Position numbers and translations under genes: made by a program
Notes under the pieces: generated by a model
Told to the model about the DNA's origin: nothing
The model's input: only the letters and a program-made list of their open reading frames with translations
Database searches by the model: none
Assembly: GCA_028571305.1 (NCBI GenBank)
Contig: JAOXNS010000010.1
Coordinates: forward strand, 140,652 to 162,232
Source: Magicicada cassinii
Lineage: Eukaryota > Arthropoda > Insecta > Hemiptera > Cicadidae
Direction of reading: 5' to 3'
Length of the DNA: 21,581 bases
In this document: piece by piece, positions 1-9,926 of the stretch
How the letters are laid out: every line of letters begins with the position of its first letter
How positions within the stretch are numbered: position 1 is the first letter of the stretch

Positions 1-1746
1 CTCACACTTACAGATGCAGTACTGAGTTCCTCTCCTCATCAAATTCGCCAATTATTCGCCATATTGTTGACGACATGTTTTCCGTCGCAAGCTTCTGCTC
101 TCTGGGACAAATATAAAGATTCCATGAGCGAAGACATTCTGCATCGCATTCGGACCGCTGATCAAGATCCCAATATCGATTTTTCGCCGGAAATATATAA
201 CGAGGCGTTAATAAAGATTGAGGATATTTGCATTCTCATTTCGAATATGCCACTCATTCATTTCGGTATGCCATCGCCTAACCGCCCAGCAACAGACATC
301 ATTAACAGCGATGTTCAGCGCGAACAACAGTTCGATGCGGCCTCTTTGACTACTTTTGTTGCAAATAATGAGCAACTGCTCACTACTGAGCAAAAGAACA
401 TATACGATCGAATTAATTTGTCAATTGCAGCACAACAAGGCGGATTCTTTTTTTTGGACGCACCAGGCGGCACTGGCAAAACATTCCTCATCTCACTGAT
501 ACTTGCGCGCATTCGATCACAAAATCATATTGCGTTGGCAATTGCTTCATCAGGCATTGCAGCGACTTTGCTTGATGGTGGACGGACTGCACATTCAGCA
601 CTCAAGTTGCCATTGAACGTTCACACAAATCCAGACGCAATGTGCAACATAAAGAAGCATTCCGGCATGGCTAAAGTTTTGCAAAAATGCAAAATTATTA
701 TCTGGGATGAATGCACTATGGCCCACAAGCATTCACTTGAAGCTCTCGATAGAACGATGAAAGATCTCAACGATAATACCAGACTTTTCGGTGGCGCTCT
801 ACTGCTGCTGTCCGGTGATTTCAGACAGACATTGCCGGTCATTCCACGCGCTACATATGCGGACGAAATTAACGCATGTTTGAAACAATCATACCTATGG
901 CGAAATGTCAATACATTACGCCTTACCATAAATATGCGTGTTCAACTGCAAAACGATCCATTGGCACTGTCATTCTCCGAACAATTGCTCAACATTGGCA
1001 ATGGAAAAATTCTATTGCATGGAAATACACAATGCATCAAATTGCCAGACAATTTTTGCAACATGGTAGCCACGAAAGATGCTTTGATTGAAAGCATATT
1101 CCCAGATTTGCGCGCTAATTACATTAATCATGCGTGGCTACGTGAACGAGCTATTTTGGCCGCAAAAAATATCGATGTTGACGCTATTAATTTCAAAATA
1201 CAACAGTCATTGCCTGGCAATGAGATGTCGTTCAAATCGATCGACACTGTTGTCGATCCTGACGAAGCAGTCAACTATCCTGTTGAATTCTTGAATTCAC
1301 TGGATTTACCGGGAATGCCACCACATAACTTGCGATTAAAAATTGGTTCACCAATCATTTTGCTTCGGAATTTAAATGCACCAAAGCTATGCAATGGCAC
1401 GCGATTGGTCATAAAAAAAATCATGGGCAATGTTCTTGAAGCTACCATTTTGAACGGCAAGTTTCAAGGTGAAGTTGTTCTCCTGCCACGGATCCCAATG
1501 ATCCCTTCAGACTCGCCCATTCCATTCAGACGCCTGCAATTTCCAATTCGCTTGGCATTCGCAATGACTATTAATAAGTCACAAGGCCAAACAATGTCCA
1601 TTTGTGGGTTGGATCTAGAAAATCCGTGCTTCTCACATGGCCAATTATATGTCGCGTGTTCTCGCGTTGGCAAACCATCAAGTTTGTTCATTTATACACC
1701 TCAGGGATTGACGAAAAACATTGTTCATCAACTCGCATTAAGATAA
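1..1746 (+). CDS. Helitron Rep/helicase protein, C-terminal Pif1-like helicase part (partial at left edge)
   Basis: The frame is open from the first base, so this is the C-terminal part of a longer Rep-helicase protein and the first methionine or TTG seen is not the true start. Superfamily 1 helicase motifs appear in order: Walker A APGGTGKT near 460-483, motif Ia with ASSGIAATLL near 545-570, Walker B with IIWDEC near 697-714, motif III GDFRQTLPV near 814-840, and the C-terminal motifs AMTINKSQGQT near 1561-1590 and LYVACSRVG near 1645-1671. This enzyme unwinds DNA during rolling-circle transposition in the nucleus. No interruption is present over about 580 codons. The stop is followed by an AATAAA at 1821-1826. 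Host Pif1 is the alternative, but the sequence before the Walker box and the adjacent Helitron 3' terminus point to the transposon protein. Confidence 0.93.
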   Translation, partial: LTLTDAVLSSSPHQIRQLFAILLTTCFPSQASALWDKYKDSMSEDILHRIRTADQDPNIDFSPEIYNEALIKIEDICILISNMPLIHFGMPSPNRPATDIINSDVQREQQFDAASLTTFVANNEQLLTTEQKNIYDRINLSIAAQQGGFFFLDAPGGTGKTFLISLILARIRSQNHIALAIASSGIAATLLDGGRTAHSALKLPLNVHTNPDAMCNIKKHSGMAKVLQKCKIIIWDECTMAHKHSLEALDRTMKDLNDNTRLFGGALLLLSGDFRQTLPVIPRATYADEINACLKQSYLWRNVNTLRLTINMRVQLQNDPLALSFSEQLLNIGNGKILLHGNTQCIKLPDNFCNMVATKDALIESIFPDLRANYINHAWLRERAILAAKNIDVDAINFKIQQSLPGNEMSFKSIDTVVDPDEAVNYPVEFLNSLDLPGMPPHNLRLKIGSPIILLRNLNAPKLCNGTRLVIKKIMGNVLEATILNGKFQGEVVLLPRIPMIPSDSPIPFRRLQFPIRLAFAMTINKSQGQTMSICGLDLENPCFSHGQLYVACSRVGKPSSLFIYTPQGLTKNIVHQLALR

Positions 1747-1820
1747 AAACAAAACAAACTTTAATTCTTTTAGTATTAAGATTCAACATTTATTTCAATA
1801 TACTTTACTTTTTTTACATT

Positions 1821-1826
1821 AATAAA
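1821..1826 (+). promoter_or_regulatory. polyadenylation signal AATAAA of the Helitron helicase
   Basis: AATAAA lies about 75 bases after the helicase stop codon in an AT-rich stretch. It is the first canonical signal downstream, so it is the likely 3' end signal of the helicase transcript. It also lies about 50 bases short of the stop of the antisense gene, so the two transcripts would converge here. Confidence 0.5.
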
Positions 1827-1876
1827 AATATGACTGTCATGGAAATGATTTGAGTTTTTTCTTTGTTTGCTATTAT

Positions 1877-2296
1877 TTAATCAAAATGAAAATCGTCCAA
1901 ATTTGCATCATATGTTATTGGTAAGGCGTCACATTCCTCTGCTACTCGCAGTCCATCTTCGGTGTACATATGGTTCAGTGGATCCACAGCGTAGAAGCGT
2001 CCATTTTCATGAGTCGCCACATCTCCAGTCGCCTGTAGATCCATTATGAGCTCACGGACCAACTGAGTTCCACGCAGTCTTCTCCACACAGCTAATACAT
2101 ATGAAAAAAAAACTGTCAGACATTTACACACATACAAAAACAGCAATATCTTTTTTGCAATCACATTATTATACTTACCACCAATCTCACGAAAAGTACC
2201 GCCTCTTTCGCCAAATGTGCCAATGACAAGCACCAAATATCGTCCGGCCATGATACGAGAATTGAACGGCGCAGGATAACGAGAAATTGCACTCAT
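1877..2296 (-). CDS. small two-exon gene of unknown function inside the Helitron, antisense to the helicase
   Basis: Exon 1 runs from 2296 down to 2179 and exon 2 from 2091 down to 1877. The intron (2178-2092, 87 bases) starts GTAAGT and ends in a T-rich tract followed by ATTAG. Its phase is 1 on both sides, and it joins GGTG to CTGTGTGG without changing frame. The product is about 110 residues, beginning MSAISRYPAPFNSRIMAG. It has a hydrophobic stretch (YLVLVIGTF), a basic segment VWRRLRGTQLVREL, and an acidic C-terminus ending DDFHFD. The ATG at 2296 is preceded by AAAA, an acceptable start context; an in-frame ATG at 2380 would add 28 residues. The intron has no in-frame stop, so unspliced reading is also possible. 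I do not recognise the family. It lies between the helicase stop and the Helitron terminus, so it is carried by the element. It may be a captured host gene or an accessory gene. Confidence 0.6.
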   Translation of the reverse strand: MSAISRYPAPFNSRIMAGRYLVLVIGTFGERGGTFREIGGKYNNVIAKKILLFLYVCKCLTVFFSYVLAVWRRLRGTQLVRELIMDLQATGDVATHENGRFYAVDPLNHMYTEDGLRVAEECDALPITYDANLDDFHFD

Positions 2297-2459
2297 TTTT
2301 TGATTTTGCTTTGGGCAACAGCAAATCACACAATGACGAAACGAAAAGATTGAAATGTCAAACTCAATGTCAAATGTCACTTAGTATATAGTTTATCGAA
2401 AATTCGAGTATCGAAAAAACGTTTGCTGAACCCGCTAATAGCAAGCAAGCCAACGTTCG

Positions 2460-2487
2460 GGCAGGACAACGTCTGCCGGGTCCGCTA
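2460..2487 (+). repeat. Helitron 3' terminal hairpin and end
   Basis: GGCAG at 2460-2464 pairs with CTGCC at 2473-2477 around an eight-base loop, followed at once by GGGTCCGCTA. Position next to the terminus and stem length agree with the termination hairpin of animal Helitrons. The base after CTA is T, where a G or A would be expected. Confidence 0.8.
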
Positions 2488-3424
2488 TAAAACATATGGA
2501 GGTAAAACCTGTATACTTATTGTCATGTTTCTACATGCGCTTTACTTATTTTCTGAGCATACTGAAAACTACGTGAAACATTCTAACTCGATTGGCTACG
2601 ATACACCAGCAGATAACACAATAAAATATAGTCACAACCAAAGAATTTATAGCATACAAACGTCCAAAATTCAGCTCAAAGTTAGAAATGATAAAAATTG
2701 CTTCTGAAGTAGAAAATACTTTTCCAGTCAAGGAGGAAAGTATTTTATTCAGCTCTGTTGTTTGCCTTGTAAAATATTTGTCTGAGGAAAAAATGAAAAC
2801 AGAATTATCAGAGCGGAAAATGTCTGTCTTAAATATTTTTGCATTTATATTTGTATATTTCCTTTTTTCTTCTTGGGTTAACTTTTAAATGTACTTCAAT
2901 TGGTTTCTTTTTTGATTGTGTGACCTGGAAAATGTAGGACAGCTTGAAGTTGAATTTCCTTAAGAATTAGAATAAAACGTACTGCGCGAAAATAAACTCA
3001 ACGTTACCCGCTGTAGTAACTCTTTCCTCTTTCTTAGATGTTAGTTCGTGAACGCAGTTACCTTTCGTTTTAGGGAACTATTGTTAAACGTTGAGTACGA
3101 CTGTTTTACTTGCTTGTAGCAGCATATGCAGTTATGCATTTACGATTGTGTATGGCTATAACCAAAAGGCATCCTAACAAGTTGTTTCCATAACAACCAA
3201 GCGTAATATCCCTTACTTTGCACATTGAATATGCAACTGTTTTATTATAGTGATGCTAACAATTTTAAAAACCATTACTTTAATCTCTTTATCTATGCGT
3301 TTTCAATTATTATAATTTGTTCAAGATCGCATTCGAATTGATAGAAAGAAGAAACTAAAAATATTATGGTTATTTAAGAAAATGTATCTAATAGCGTATA
3401 CAACATATATAATTTTAATACAGA
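2488..3424. other. AT-rich spacer, no gene seen
   Basis: Only short chance frames occur here. A small inverted repeat lies at 2713-2746: AAAATACTTTTCC and GGAAAGTATTTT with one unpaired T and a nine-base loop. CTCAACGTT near 2997 and its complement AACGTTGAG near 3088 form another pair about 80 bases apart. Neither has a clear function. Confidence 0.5.
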
Positions 3425-3925
3425 CGCCATCATCATCACCTTCGTCTTCTTTATCAAAAATTAAACCAAAAGTGAGGTCGCAAGAAAACAGCTACAGCTG
3501 GTTACTCCAACGCCTCTTCGGATGGTCCTCATATCTCCGACCCTTCGTCTTGTAATTCAATAATTGTGTAAGGATGCGACAGCTATCCATTCGGTTAAAA
3601 TGTTCTAACCATTTTTGCTTTTTGCTGATATTAGGCATTTATACAAAGTAAAATTCAATATTCAGTTCGTGCCGTGTATATGCATTTCTTCTACGATATT
3701 GAAGAATATATCTTTCCCTCACATGTGCCTGAGAAGTCTCACATAGGCAGCTTGAATACGATTGGCCTGTAATTTTGTTAAAGTCCAATTCTCAAACGTA
3801 TGAAAGGTGTGCGGAGGGCTATCATCTTGTAGAACTGCTGGCGTGTTTCTTTACTATTCCATTTTAGATTTCTCCTAATGATACCGCATATATGGTTGAA
3901 TTTATATAGCTTACACACAATCTTT
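3425..3925 (-). mobile_element. non-LTR retrotransposon (LINE), C-terminal piece, degraded
   Basis: Read on the minus strand, this is the end of an insect endonuclease-reverse transcriptase. Near 3900-3850 it has HICGIIRRNLKWNSKETRQQF, the segment after the reverse transcriptase core. Near 3770-3730 it has QANRIQAAYVRLLRHM. Near 3620-3510 it has WLEHFNRMDSCRI followed by a GRR..DHPKRRW-type tail. The frame shifts at least twice and contains stops, so it cannot make protein. The 3' end at about 3425 carries GATGATGATGG, like the acidic tail encoded at the end of the related copy at 11437. It may be the other half of the piece at 6470-7590. Confidence 0.78.
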
Positions 3926-4039
3926 GTTTTGTAATTTAAGACAAATTATAGCCCAAATATCAAAAATGGGCTGAACTGCTCCAGAACAATACTATCTCTA
4001 CAACAATTATTCCTCATATGGGATCAGTTCCGTGAAAAG

Positions 4040-6465
4040 CTATTAAATGGTTTTCAATGTGGCGACTTCAGTTTGATTCCCAAGAACTTGTTGCAGACAT
4101 TGTTAATGAAACAATTCTTGGAATGGACATTATAAACGCATTTGGTTTTATAGTCTACTTCAAAAACAATGTCTTGAGAATCGGGAAAGTAGAGGTAATG
4201 GTGGTCTTCATGTTGTTCTTGGAGAAGAAGAGGTGTTCACAACCAATTCGTCAGAAAAATAAATAGACGTGATAAATCAAGTGGCCGTAACTATCCCGCC
4301 AAAGTAAGATAGGTACTAGGGGAACCAGTGCTCTATATTCGAACTCCATGAAGTCAGCACACCGGGCATACTAATTGCCAGACGTTTAGTAAAACCAAAC
4401 GAAACCGGAAATGTTCCTATTAGAGTGCAAATATTTTGGATCAGGCTGTTTCTTTACAAAGCAATACGCACCTAGGTAAAATAAATCCTGTGGCCTGGGT
4501 AGCCGGAATGACGCAACAAAGATCCAGCGCTTCGGGCACTTTAGAGTTACCAGAGGAACTTCAGAAACTGTTGAACAGATCTTCTGACCATCTCTCGGTT
4601 GGTGAGATAAACGAACTCACACAGTTTCTACATGAATTTAAAAATTTGTACATGAAATTAAAGACAGCTTTCTCGCTTCCAGTTTAATGTCATGCCATTT
4701 GGAGTCTGTAATGCACCAGCAACTTTTGAAAGACTGGTGGATCTCGTCCTTCAAAGCCTGATATGGAAGACTTGCCTTGTTTATTTATGTTATGTCATAG
4801 TTAACGGAATGACTTTTAAGAGGAATTGGAAAAGCTTAGGGAGGTTTTAACTAGAATTCGCGTTGTCCAACTGAAGCTGAGCCCGAAGAATTGTTCTCTA
4901 TTCCAGAAGGAAATACAGTATCTGGACCATCTAGTCTGGGCAGCGGGAGCTATTATGGATCCCAATAACGTAGACACCGTAGGAGACTGGCCAGTTCCGA
5001 AGAGTAAATACGAAGATAAGGGTTTCCTGGGGTTCAGTGATAGGAGTTTCCTCTTATTACAGATGTTTTGTAGAAGCCTTCGCTACTATTGCTAAACCAT
5101 TACAGAGCTAACGGAAAATATACTAACCTTCCAGTAGTCTAAAGAGTTTGATCAAGCATTCACAAATTAAAAATTTTATTAAAATTTCCAGCTTCCGAAG
5201 GGAAGTATATAGTAGACGCAGATGCAAGCAATATTGCCCTAGAAGCAGTTTTGTGGCAAGTGCAAAACGGCGAACAACGAATAATAACGTATTACATCAA
5301 GAGGCTTTCTAAATCAGAGAGAAATTATTGCGTTACAAGAAGAGAGTTGCTAGCTATCATCCGAACTTTGGAGCACTTCCATAAATACCTCCATGGGAGA
5401 CAGTTTTCACTACGCACCGATCATGCCACGTTCTTCAGATTCAAAAATCCTGAACGGCAGTTGGCAGGGTGGCTCAAACGTCTGCAAGAGTACAACTTTA
5501 AGGTACAAGATCGGCGGGGGCACCTGCATGGTAACACATGGCTTATTCCGAAGACCGTGCTCGGAAGATTGCCGATATTACAGGAGAAAGGAAGAACAGA
5601 ACGCAAGTGAACATGTAAAAGCCATCACTGTAGATTTCCTGGCAGTCGGCTGGGCGACACAAGATCTTCGACAAGAACAAATGACGGATGAAGGTATTGG
5701 ACCGATCTTGACGACAAAAGAGGAAGGTCGCCGCCCGGGTTGGCAAGATGTCTGCCATGGGTTGCTGAAAAGATCTTGGGAAAGTGCAGATGGACAAAAC
5801 GTCGTCATGCAGCTGACAGTTCCCCGAAACAAAGTGCAGTCTGTTTTGAAGAATATGCATTATAAAACGACTGGAGGCCATCTTGGCATTAACAAACCCC
5901 TTGACAAAATACGGAAGCGATCCTATTGGCTTCATCTTCGCCACAACGTAAAGGAATGGTGTCGGGCATGTAAAAAATGTGCTGTAAGCAAGGGCCCACA
6001 AACCAAAAGCCGGGGAAAATGAGACAGTATAACGTTGGACTGCCATTCTAGAGAATTGCCAAAGACATGTTTGCTGTACCTTTTCCAGCTACTGACGATG
6101 GAAACCGGTACATCATGGTTATAGGTAACTATTATACTAAGTGGGTGGAAGCTCATGGAATTTCAAATCTGGATGTTACCACAGTGACAAAGGGTTAGTC
6201 CACAACTTCTGTTGCCATTATGGGATCTCTATGAAAATCCATTAAGATAAAGGGAGGAATTTCTAGTCAGGAGTGTTTAAAGAATTATGCCGTTTACTCG
6301 CTATTCGAAGACAACGCCTCTTTATCCTGAGTTCGACGAAATGGCTGAGAGGTTCAGTAGGATACGTTAGTATCTGTCGAAGGTTGTTGACGAGAACCAA
6401 GCAGACTGGGTCCAGCGTATACTATTATTCCTAGTGGCATATAGTCATCAATACATTATCGCCTG
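4040..6465 (+). mobile_element. Ty3/gypsy-type LTR retrotransposon, pol region fossil
   Basis: This is a degraded plus-strand copy of a Ty3/gypsy pol region. Recognisable parts in order are the end of an aspartic protease (about 4057-4190, with ILGMDII), reverse transcriptase (about 4560-5090, with VMPFGVCNAPATFE), RNase H (about 5190-5570, with a DADAS-type start and ERNYCVTRRELLAI), the integrase zinc-binding region (about 5850-5990, His and Cys pairs) and the integrase core (about 6060-6460). The order matches the Ty3/gypsy group, where integrase follows RNase H. The copy is clearly broken, with roughly ten interruptions. No LTRs, gag or envelope were found at its edges. The right edge meets LINE sequence at about 6455-6475, so it probably inserted into that LINE. 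Degradation suggests an old insertion. Confidence 0.88.
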
Positions 6466-6469
6466 CCGG

Positions 6470-7590
6470 ACCTAATAAGCAGGCAACCCTTCGATAGTCA
6501 TAACAATCATTACGATCTCCTTTCTTTAATATGGGGACTGTGTCTGCCATCTGCCCATCATCGGGAGTATTACCACTGGTCCAGCAAAGCTTGGTAAAGT
6601 TCAATCAACGATCGAGCAGCAACGCTGGTGCATACTTTATTCTTTCAAAATTTAGCCCATCGGTGCTCATTCATTTTTTATATTTATAGCATAGTAGAGT
6701 AGCTAAATAAGTCCATTGCTATAGGACCCACAGACTTACTAATGTCCGCAGAAATTTTTCTGCTGCTCCTCGGTCCACAGATGCTCATAATGTTTCATTT
6801 ATTCCTTCTCTGTGATAATAATAACCTTCAGGTTATCTCTTTCTGTTTGATTCGAATGCCGTAATATCTTAAGCCGTATTCTGCCTTTCCTGCACATCGA
6901 GCTCTATAATACTTAAATATTTGCACCAACTATTTAGTTTGACTTTCCTTACTTCTCCTCTGGCAACGGTATAGCGGAGCTTATACTCAGATCTTATCTG
7001 TTCAGTATTTAAAGCTAAATGTTTTAAGTAAGTATACCTGTGTTCTATCATTTATTATTTGTGCAAAGTCATCATAGCAAGCCTCGGTTTCCGTACCGTT
7101 TACGTCTCGTTCCCAGTGCTTCTAATTCTGTGTTTGGAATATGGTAGCTCTAACGGTACTCCATTCTTGATTCTTGATTTACATTATTACTGACAAGAGT
7201 CTGCGTGCAATCTAAGTGAGGCATTTGGTACAAGTGTCGTGTACTATCGTCTTGAAGTAGATATACTTTAAACGTTTGTGTGTTGCACTGGCGCTCCATG
7301 AATCATACTTTCCTACACCTCTGGGAAATAATAATCTTTGATATTCACAGATAATTATTAGACTGAACATCACGTCCTCTAAAAACCCTCGTACTCTTCT
7401 CTAAATTGCATAGTTTTCTATTGACTAAAACATAATCAATTATTGACTGAGACTTCTAGCGCAGCAAGTATATGTATGTGTTTATGCGAAAAGAAAGTGT
7501 TGGTTACCCAAACACTGTAGAATGTGTCAGAATCAATGAATCGTCGTTCTTTTCGATTTTCCATTCTTACTTTCAATTCGTCTTATAGAG
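6470..7590 (-). mobile_element. non-LTR retrotransposon (LINE), endonuclease end to start of reverse transcriptase, degraded
   Basis: On the minus strand, parts run from high to low coordinates. The end of the endonuclease domain (about 7590-7330) has SQSIIDYVLVNRKL and TRVFRGRDV. The endonuclease-RT linker (about 7290-6760) has YLLQDDSTRHLYQMRLTQ, LDVQERQNTA and TERDNLKV. The start of the reverse transcriptase (about 6600-6480) has WTSGNTPDDGQMADTVPILK followed by KGDRNDCYDYR. Each block lies in a different frame with stops between, so the copy is dead. At the RT start it stops abruptly at the edge of the gypsy fossil. The catalytic RT core is absent and the C-terminal end of the same kind of element lies beyond the fossil at 3425-3925. 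The clade (RTE- or Jockey-like) is not settled. Confidence 0.8.
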
Positions 7591-8624
7591 GAACTTTCAA
7601 TCCTTAATTTAACATTTCAATCGGAACAGATATAACACAGACATAATTTACACATTGAAAGTACCTAATTTACTGCTTGCCTCTCTGTAACATAAAAACT
7701 TCGTAGCAGATATTTAAATATAATTAATCTGATTACTCTCTGCCACTCTTGTGCAGTCTAGTAGTAAAACGCCTGTAGTTTTTTCGTTAGAAGTACTACT
7801 CAGTATCATACCCTGATTTTGTGTTTGTGTGTAACACATATTCCAGTTGTAAGAGTGACATTCGATTTCAGTCATACTTTATGCTCATTTCACTGATAAA
7901 ATTTTACAAATATTACAATATTTTACAAATTATTAAAAAATATTACAATAATTACAATATAATTTAGTATTATATTGTTAGACAAAATATGACAAATTGA
8001 ATATTAAAAGTTTATAATATTAGTCTCAATAAAGTGTCAATGGGAAGTCAATTATACTGTTATTAAAGGGAGGGGGAGTTAGTTTTCTAATGAAGAAACT
8101 ATATCAAGTTTATGAAATTTGATCAATAATATACTAGTAAGAAAATTAAGCAACGAGGTCTGTTTCTGTAGAAAATACCGTAATGCAAAGCGAATATGTT
8201 ATGAAATGTAAAAGAGTTCCTGAGATAGGAAAAGGAAAAGAATTGCAATGAAAAAACTTTACGATTATCCAACAAAAGTGTTGGTAGACATTAAGAAAAA
8301 TCTAAACATAAATACTGTAACAATGTCAAACCATTTTACAAAGAGTTAATTAAAATAATGTTTGATTGTGTAATGTTTACATGTTAATATCTGTACAGAT
8401 ACATACGCCTATGTAGTATTAGGCCTATAAAACAATGTAAGACAGGTTTCGCGGGGAGATTCCTGGAAGCCGAGATGATAACGCTTGTGGGGAACATATT
8501 TAGATCTCTACGTTTTTGAAACTGCGATAGAGTTTCTAATTTTTGTAGCATCACAGCAGTAGACAGAACCAAATGACCATTATGTAAATCAAGAAGAGTA
8601 CGTCGAAGATGGTGATTCTTCATG
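7591..8624. other. AT-rich spacer, no gene seen
   Basis: No domain, splice pair or RNA gene was recognised. It may hold the decayed 5' end of the neighbouring LINE just above 7590, but nothing readable remains. It contains the ATTACAAT-rich tract given separately. Confidence 0.45.
7895..7985. repeat. degenerate ATTACAAT/TTTACAAAT simple repeat
   Basis: The words TTTACAAAT, ATTACAAT and ATATTACAAT recur about six times in 90 bases, with almost no G or C. This is ordinary AT-rich low complexity. Confidence 0.6.
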
Positions 8625-8687
8625 GCGATGAGGAATAGGAGGAAAAGGAGGAGGAAGGTGACGATGACGACGACGATGGTGATGATG
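8625..8687. repeat. purine-rich GGA then GATGAC/GATGGT microsatellite
   Basis: A GGA/GGAA run passes into GATGACGAC and GATGGTGATGATG. Similar GAT/GAC-rich ends close the LINE copies at 3425 and 11437, so this may mark the tail of a lost plus-strand copy. No LINE protein could be read just upstream. Confidence 0.55.
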
Positions 8688-8725
8688 TAGTACAGCTTGC
8701 AAAGTTATAGAAATTAATCACAGCA

Positions 8726-8794
8726 TACCCTGAGGTAGTAATCAGCGTAATTACCCATAAAGGAAATTATGTCATCACTACTTGCCTCAGGGTA
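8726..8794 (+). ncRNA. candidate microRNA-like hairpin with a let-7 seed
   Basis: TACCCTGAGG at 8726-8735 is exactly complementary to CCTCAGGGTA at 8785-8794. Beyond a four-base bulge on the 3' arm, TAGT pairs with ACTA, followed by AATCA/TCATC-type pairs with mismatches and then CGTAATT with AATTATG, leaving a loop of about a dozen bases. The whole is 69 bases, the size of an animal pre-miRNA. The 5' arm contains TGAGGTAGTA from 8731, identical to the first ten bases of let-7; the rest differs from let-7. The resemblance could be chance, and a very small TA-flanked palindromic MITE is an alternative, since the repeat is bounded by TA on both sides. Expression is not shown by sequence. Confidence 0.35.
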
Positions 8795-9893
8795 AATAGG
8801 AAGATATGTTTTTAAAGTTTTGCGGTTTATTAATATTCCTCGTTTAAACGTAATTATTTTTTATTTGCCATTTTCTATTTTAGTAATTTATGACAGTGTT
8901 AAAATGCCAAAACAACTTTAATAAGATTTTTCTTTTTCTCCATCAAGTAGGCATTATACCTGCTGTTTACTGTAATATTTTTCGTACCTGTGAAAAATTG
9001 GTTTCTTGTTTAGCTCTTTCATGTCGGCTTTCCATCTCTAGCATTTTCCATTATTTTCATTTTAGTTGTTCAAATGTAATCATGCCATTCACGCTATCAA
9101 TTATTTAAATTGTCTACCATTTTTGTTTCACGTCTTTCATTTCATAAAATTTCTTCACTTGTAATTTTAAGACACGTTTCATTTATTAGGAAGCAGTTTT
9201 ATTTTTGATTTCATAATCAATGCTGACATTTCAGTTTTATAAATAAATAAATCAATAAAAATTTATTTCAGAGTACCTAAATGTCACACGTTTGTACGGA
9301 TTAAGATCATTCCGTAGTGTGTCACGCAACTCTCTGTCCTGCCACTTGATTGTTCCTTTATTTCGTCTGAGGTAGGCCTACATTTATTAATAATAACATT
9401 CTTATTTTGTTTGTACTTTGTTCCTATTATTGTTCAATTTCCAATACTTCGTATTACTATTTCCGTTTTATTTTCATTTTCTTTTCTATTTTAAAATAAT
9501 AATTGAGTTTCTTTTCGTTTATTTTTAATTTTATTCATTTTTGGAAAATAACATTTAACAAAATTTATTGAAATCTTAATAAAATAAAATTTCTTTTTTT
9601 TAAAATGATCCTTAAAATTTCTTTCTTTAAATGATTTTGTTTTCTTCAGACAACTGCATTACATTATTTTCATGGAACACAAATTTATTTCACTATTTTC
9701 CTTCCTCCCTGTGTTAGAATTTTCCGATGGTTTCATATACTTCTGACCACTATAACATCCGAAAAAGTAGTTGACTTATAGACAGTGCTTAGTACACACT
9801 TCGACAAAGAAAACTTACATCCCCCGTTATAATTTGATTTCAGCCATTTTATAGGGTTTACTTTACTTATACATTAAATGTATCGTTCACACT

Positions 9894-9926
9894 GTAGTGT
9901 CCACACGGTAATACCGCGGACACTAC
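9894..9926. repeat. 33-bp near-perfect dyad
   Basis: GTAGTGTCC at 9894-9902 is exactly repeated in reverse complement at 9918-9926. Inside, CGGTA and TACCG flank a single A. A short unpaired part (ACA on one side, C on the other) is the only asymmetry. It could be the core of a short palindromic transposon, a protein-binding dyad or a cruciform-prone site. Confidence 0.6.

Larger units (their letters stand above)
1..2487 (+). mobile_element. Helitron rolling-circle transposon, 3' portion
   Basis: This is the 3' part of a Helitron whose 5' end, including the Rep endonuclease, lies left of the window. It contains, in order, a Pif1-like helicase reading frame, an antisense small gene, and a 3' end with a short GC-rich hairpin followed by GGGTCCGCTA. 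A hairpin just before a CTRR-type terminus is the known 3' signature of Helitrons, which have no terminal inverted repeats. The last visible bases are CTAT rather than the usual CTAG, so the terminal base may have changed or the true end may be a base away. The helicase frame has no stop or frameshift, so the insertion looks fairly young. The family and the 3' end are firm; the exact last base is inferred. Confidence 0.88.

Noticed and set aside
2423-2888. Two short frames on the plus strand after the Helitron
   Set aside because: Low-complexity composition and no conserved pattern; the first begins inside the Helitron terminus.
8384-8623. 79-codon frame on the minus strand
   Set aside because: No known motif, no promoter or polyA context; compatible with chance.
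8890-9108. 72-codon hydrophobic frame on the plus strand
   Set aside because: Made of T-rich DNA giving Phe, Ile and Leu; no other support for a gene.
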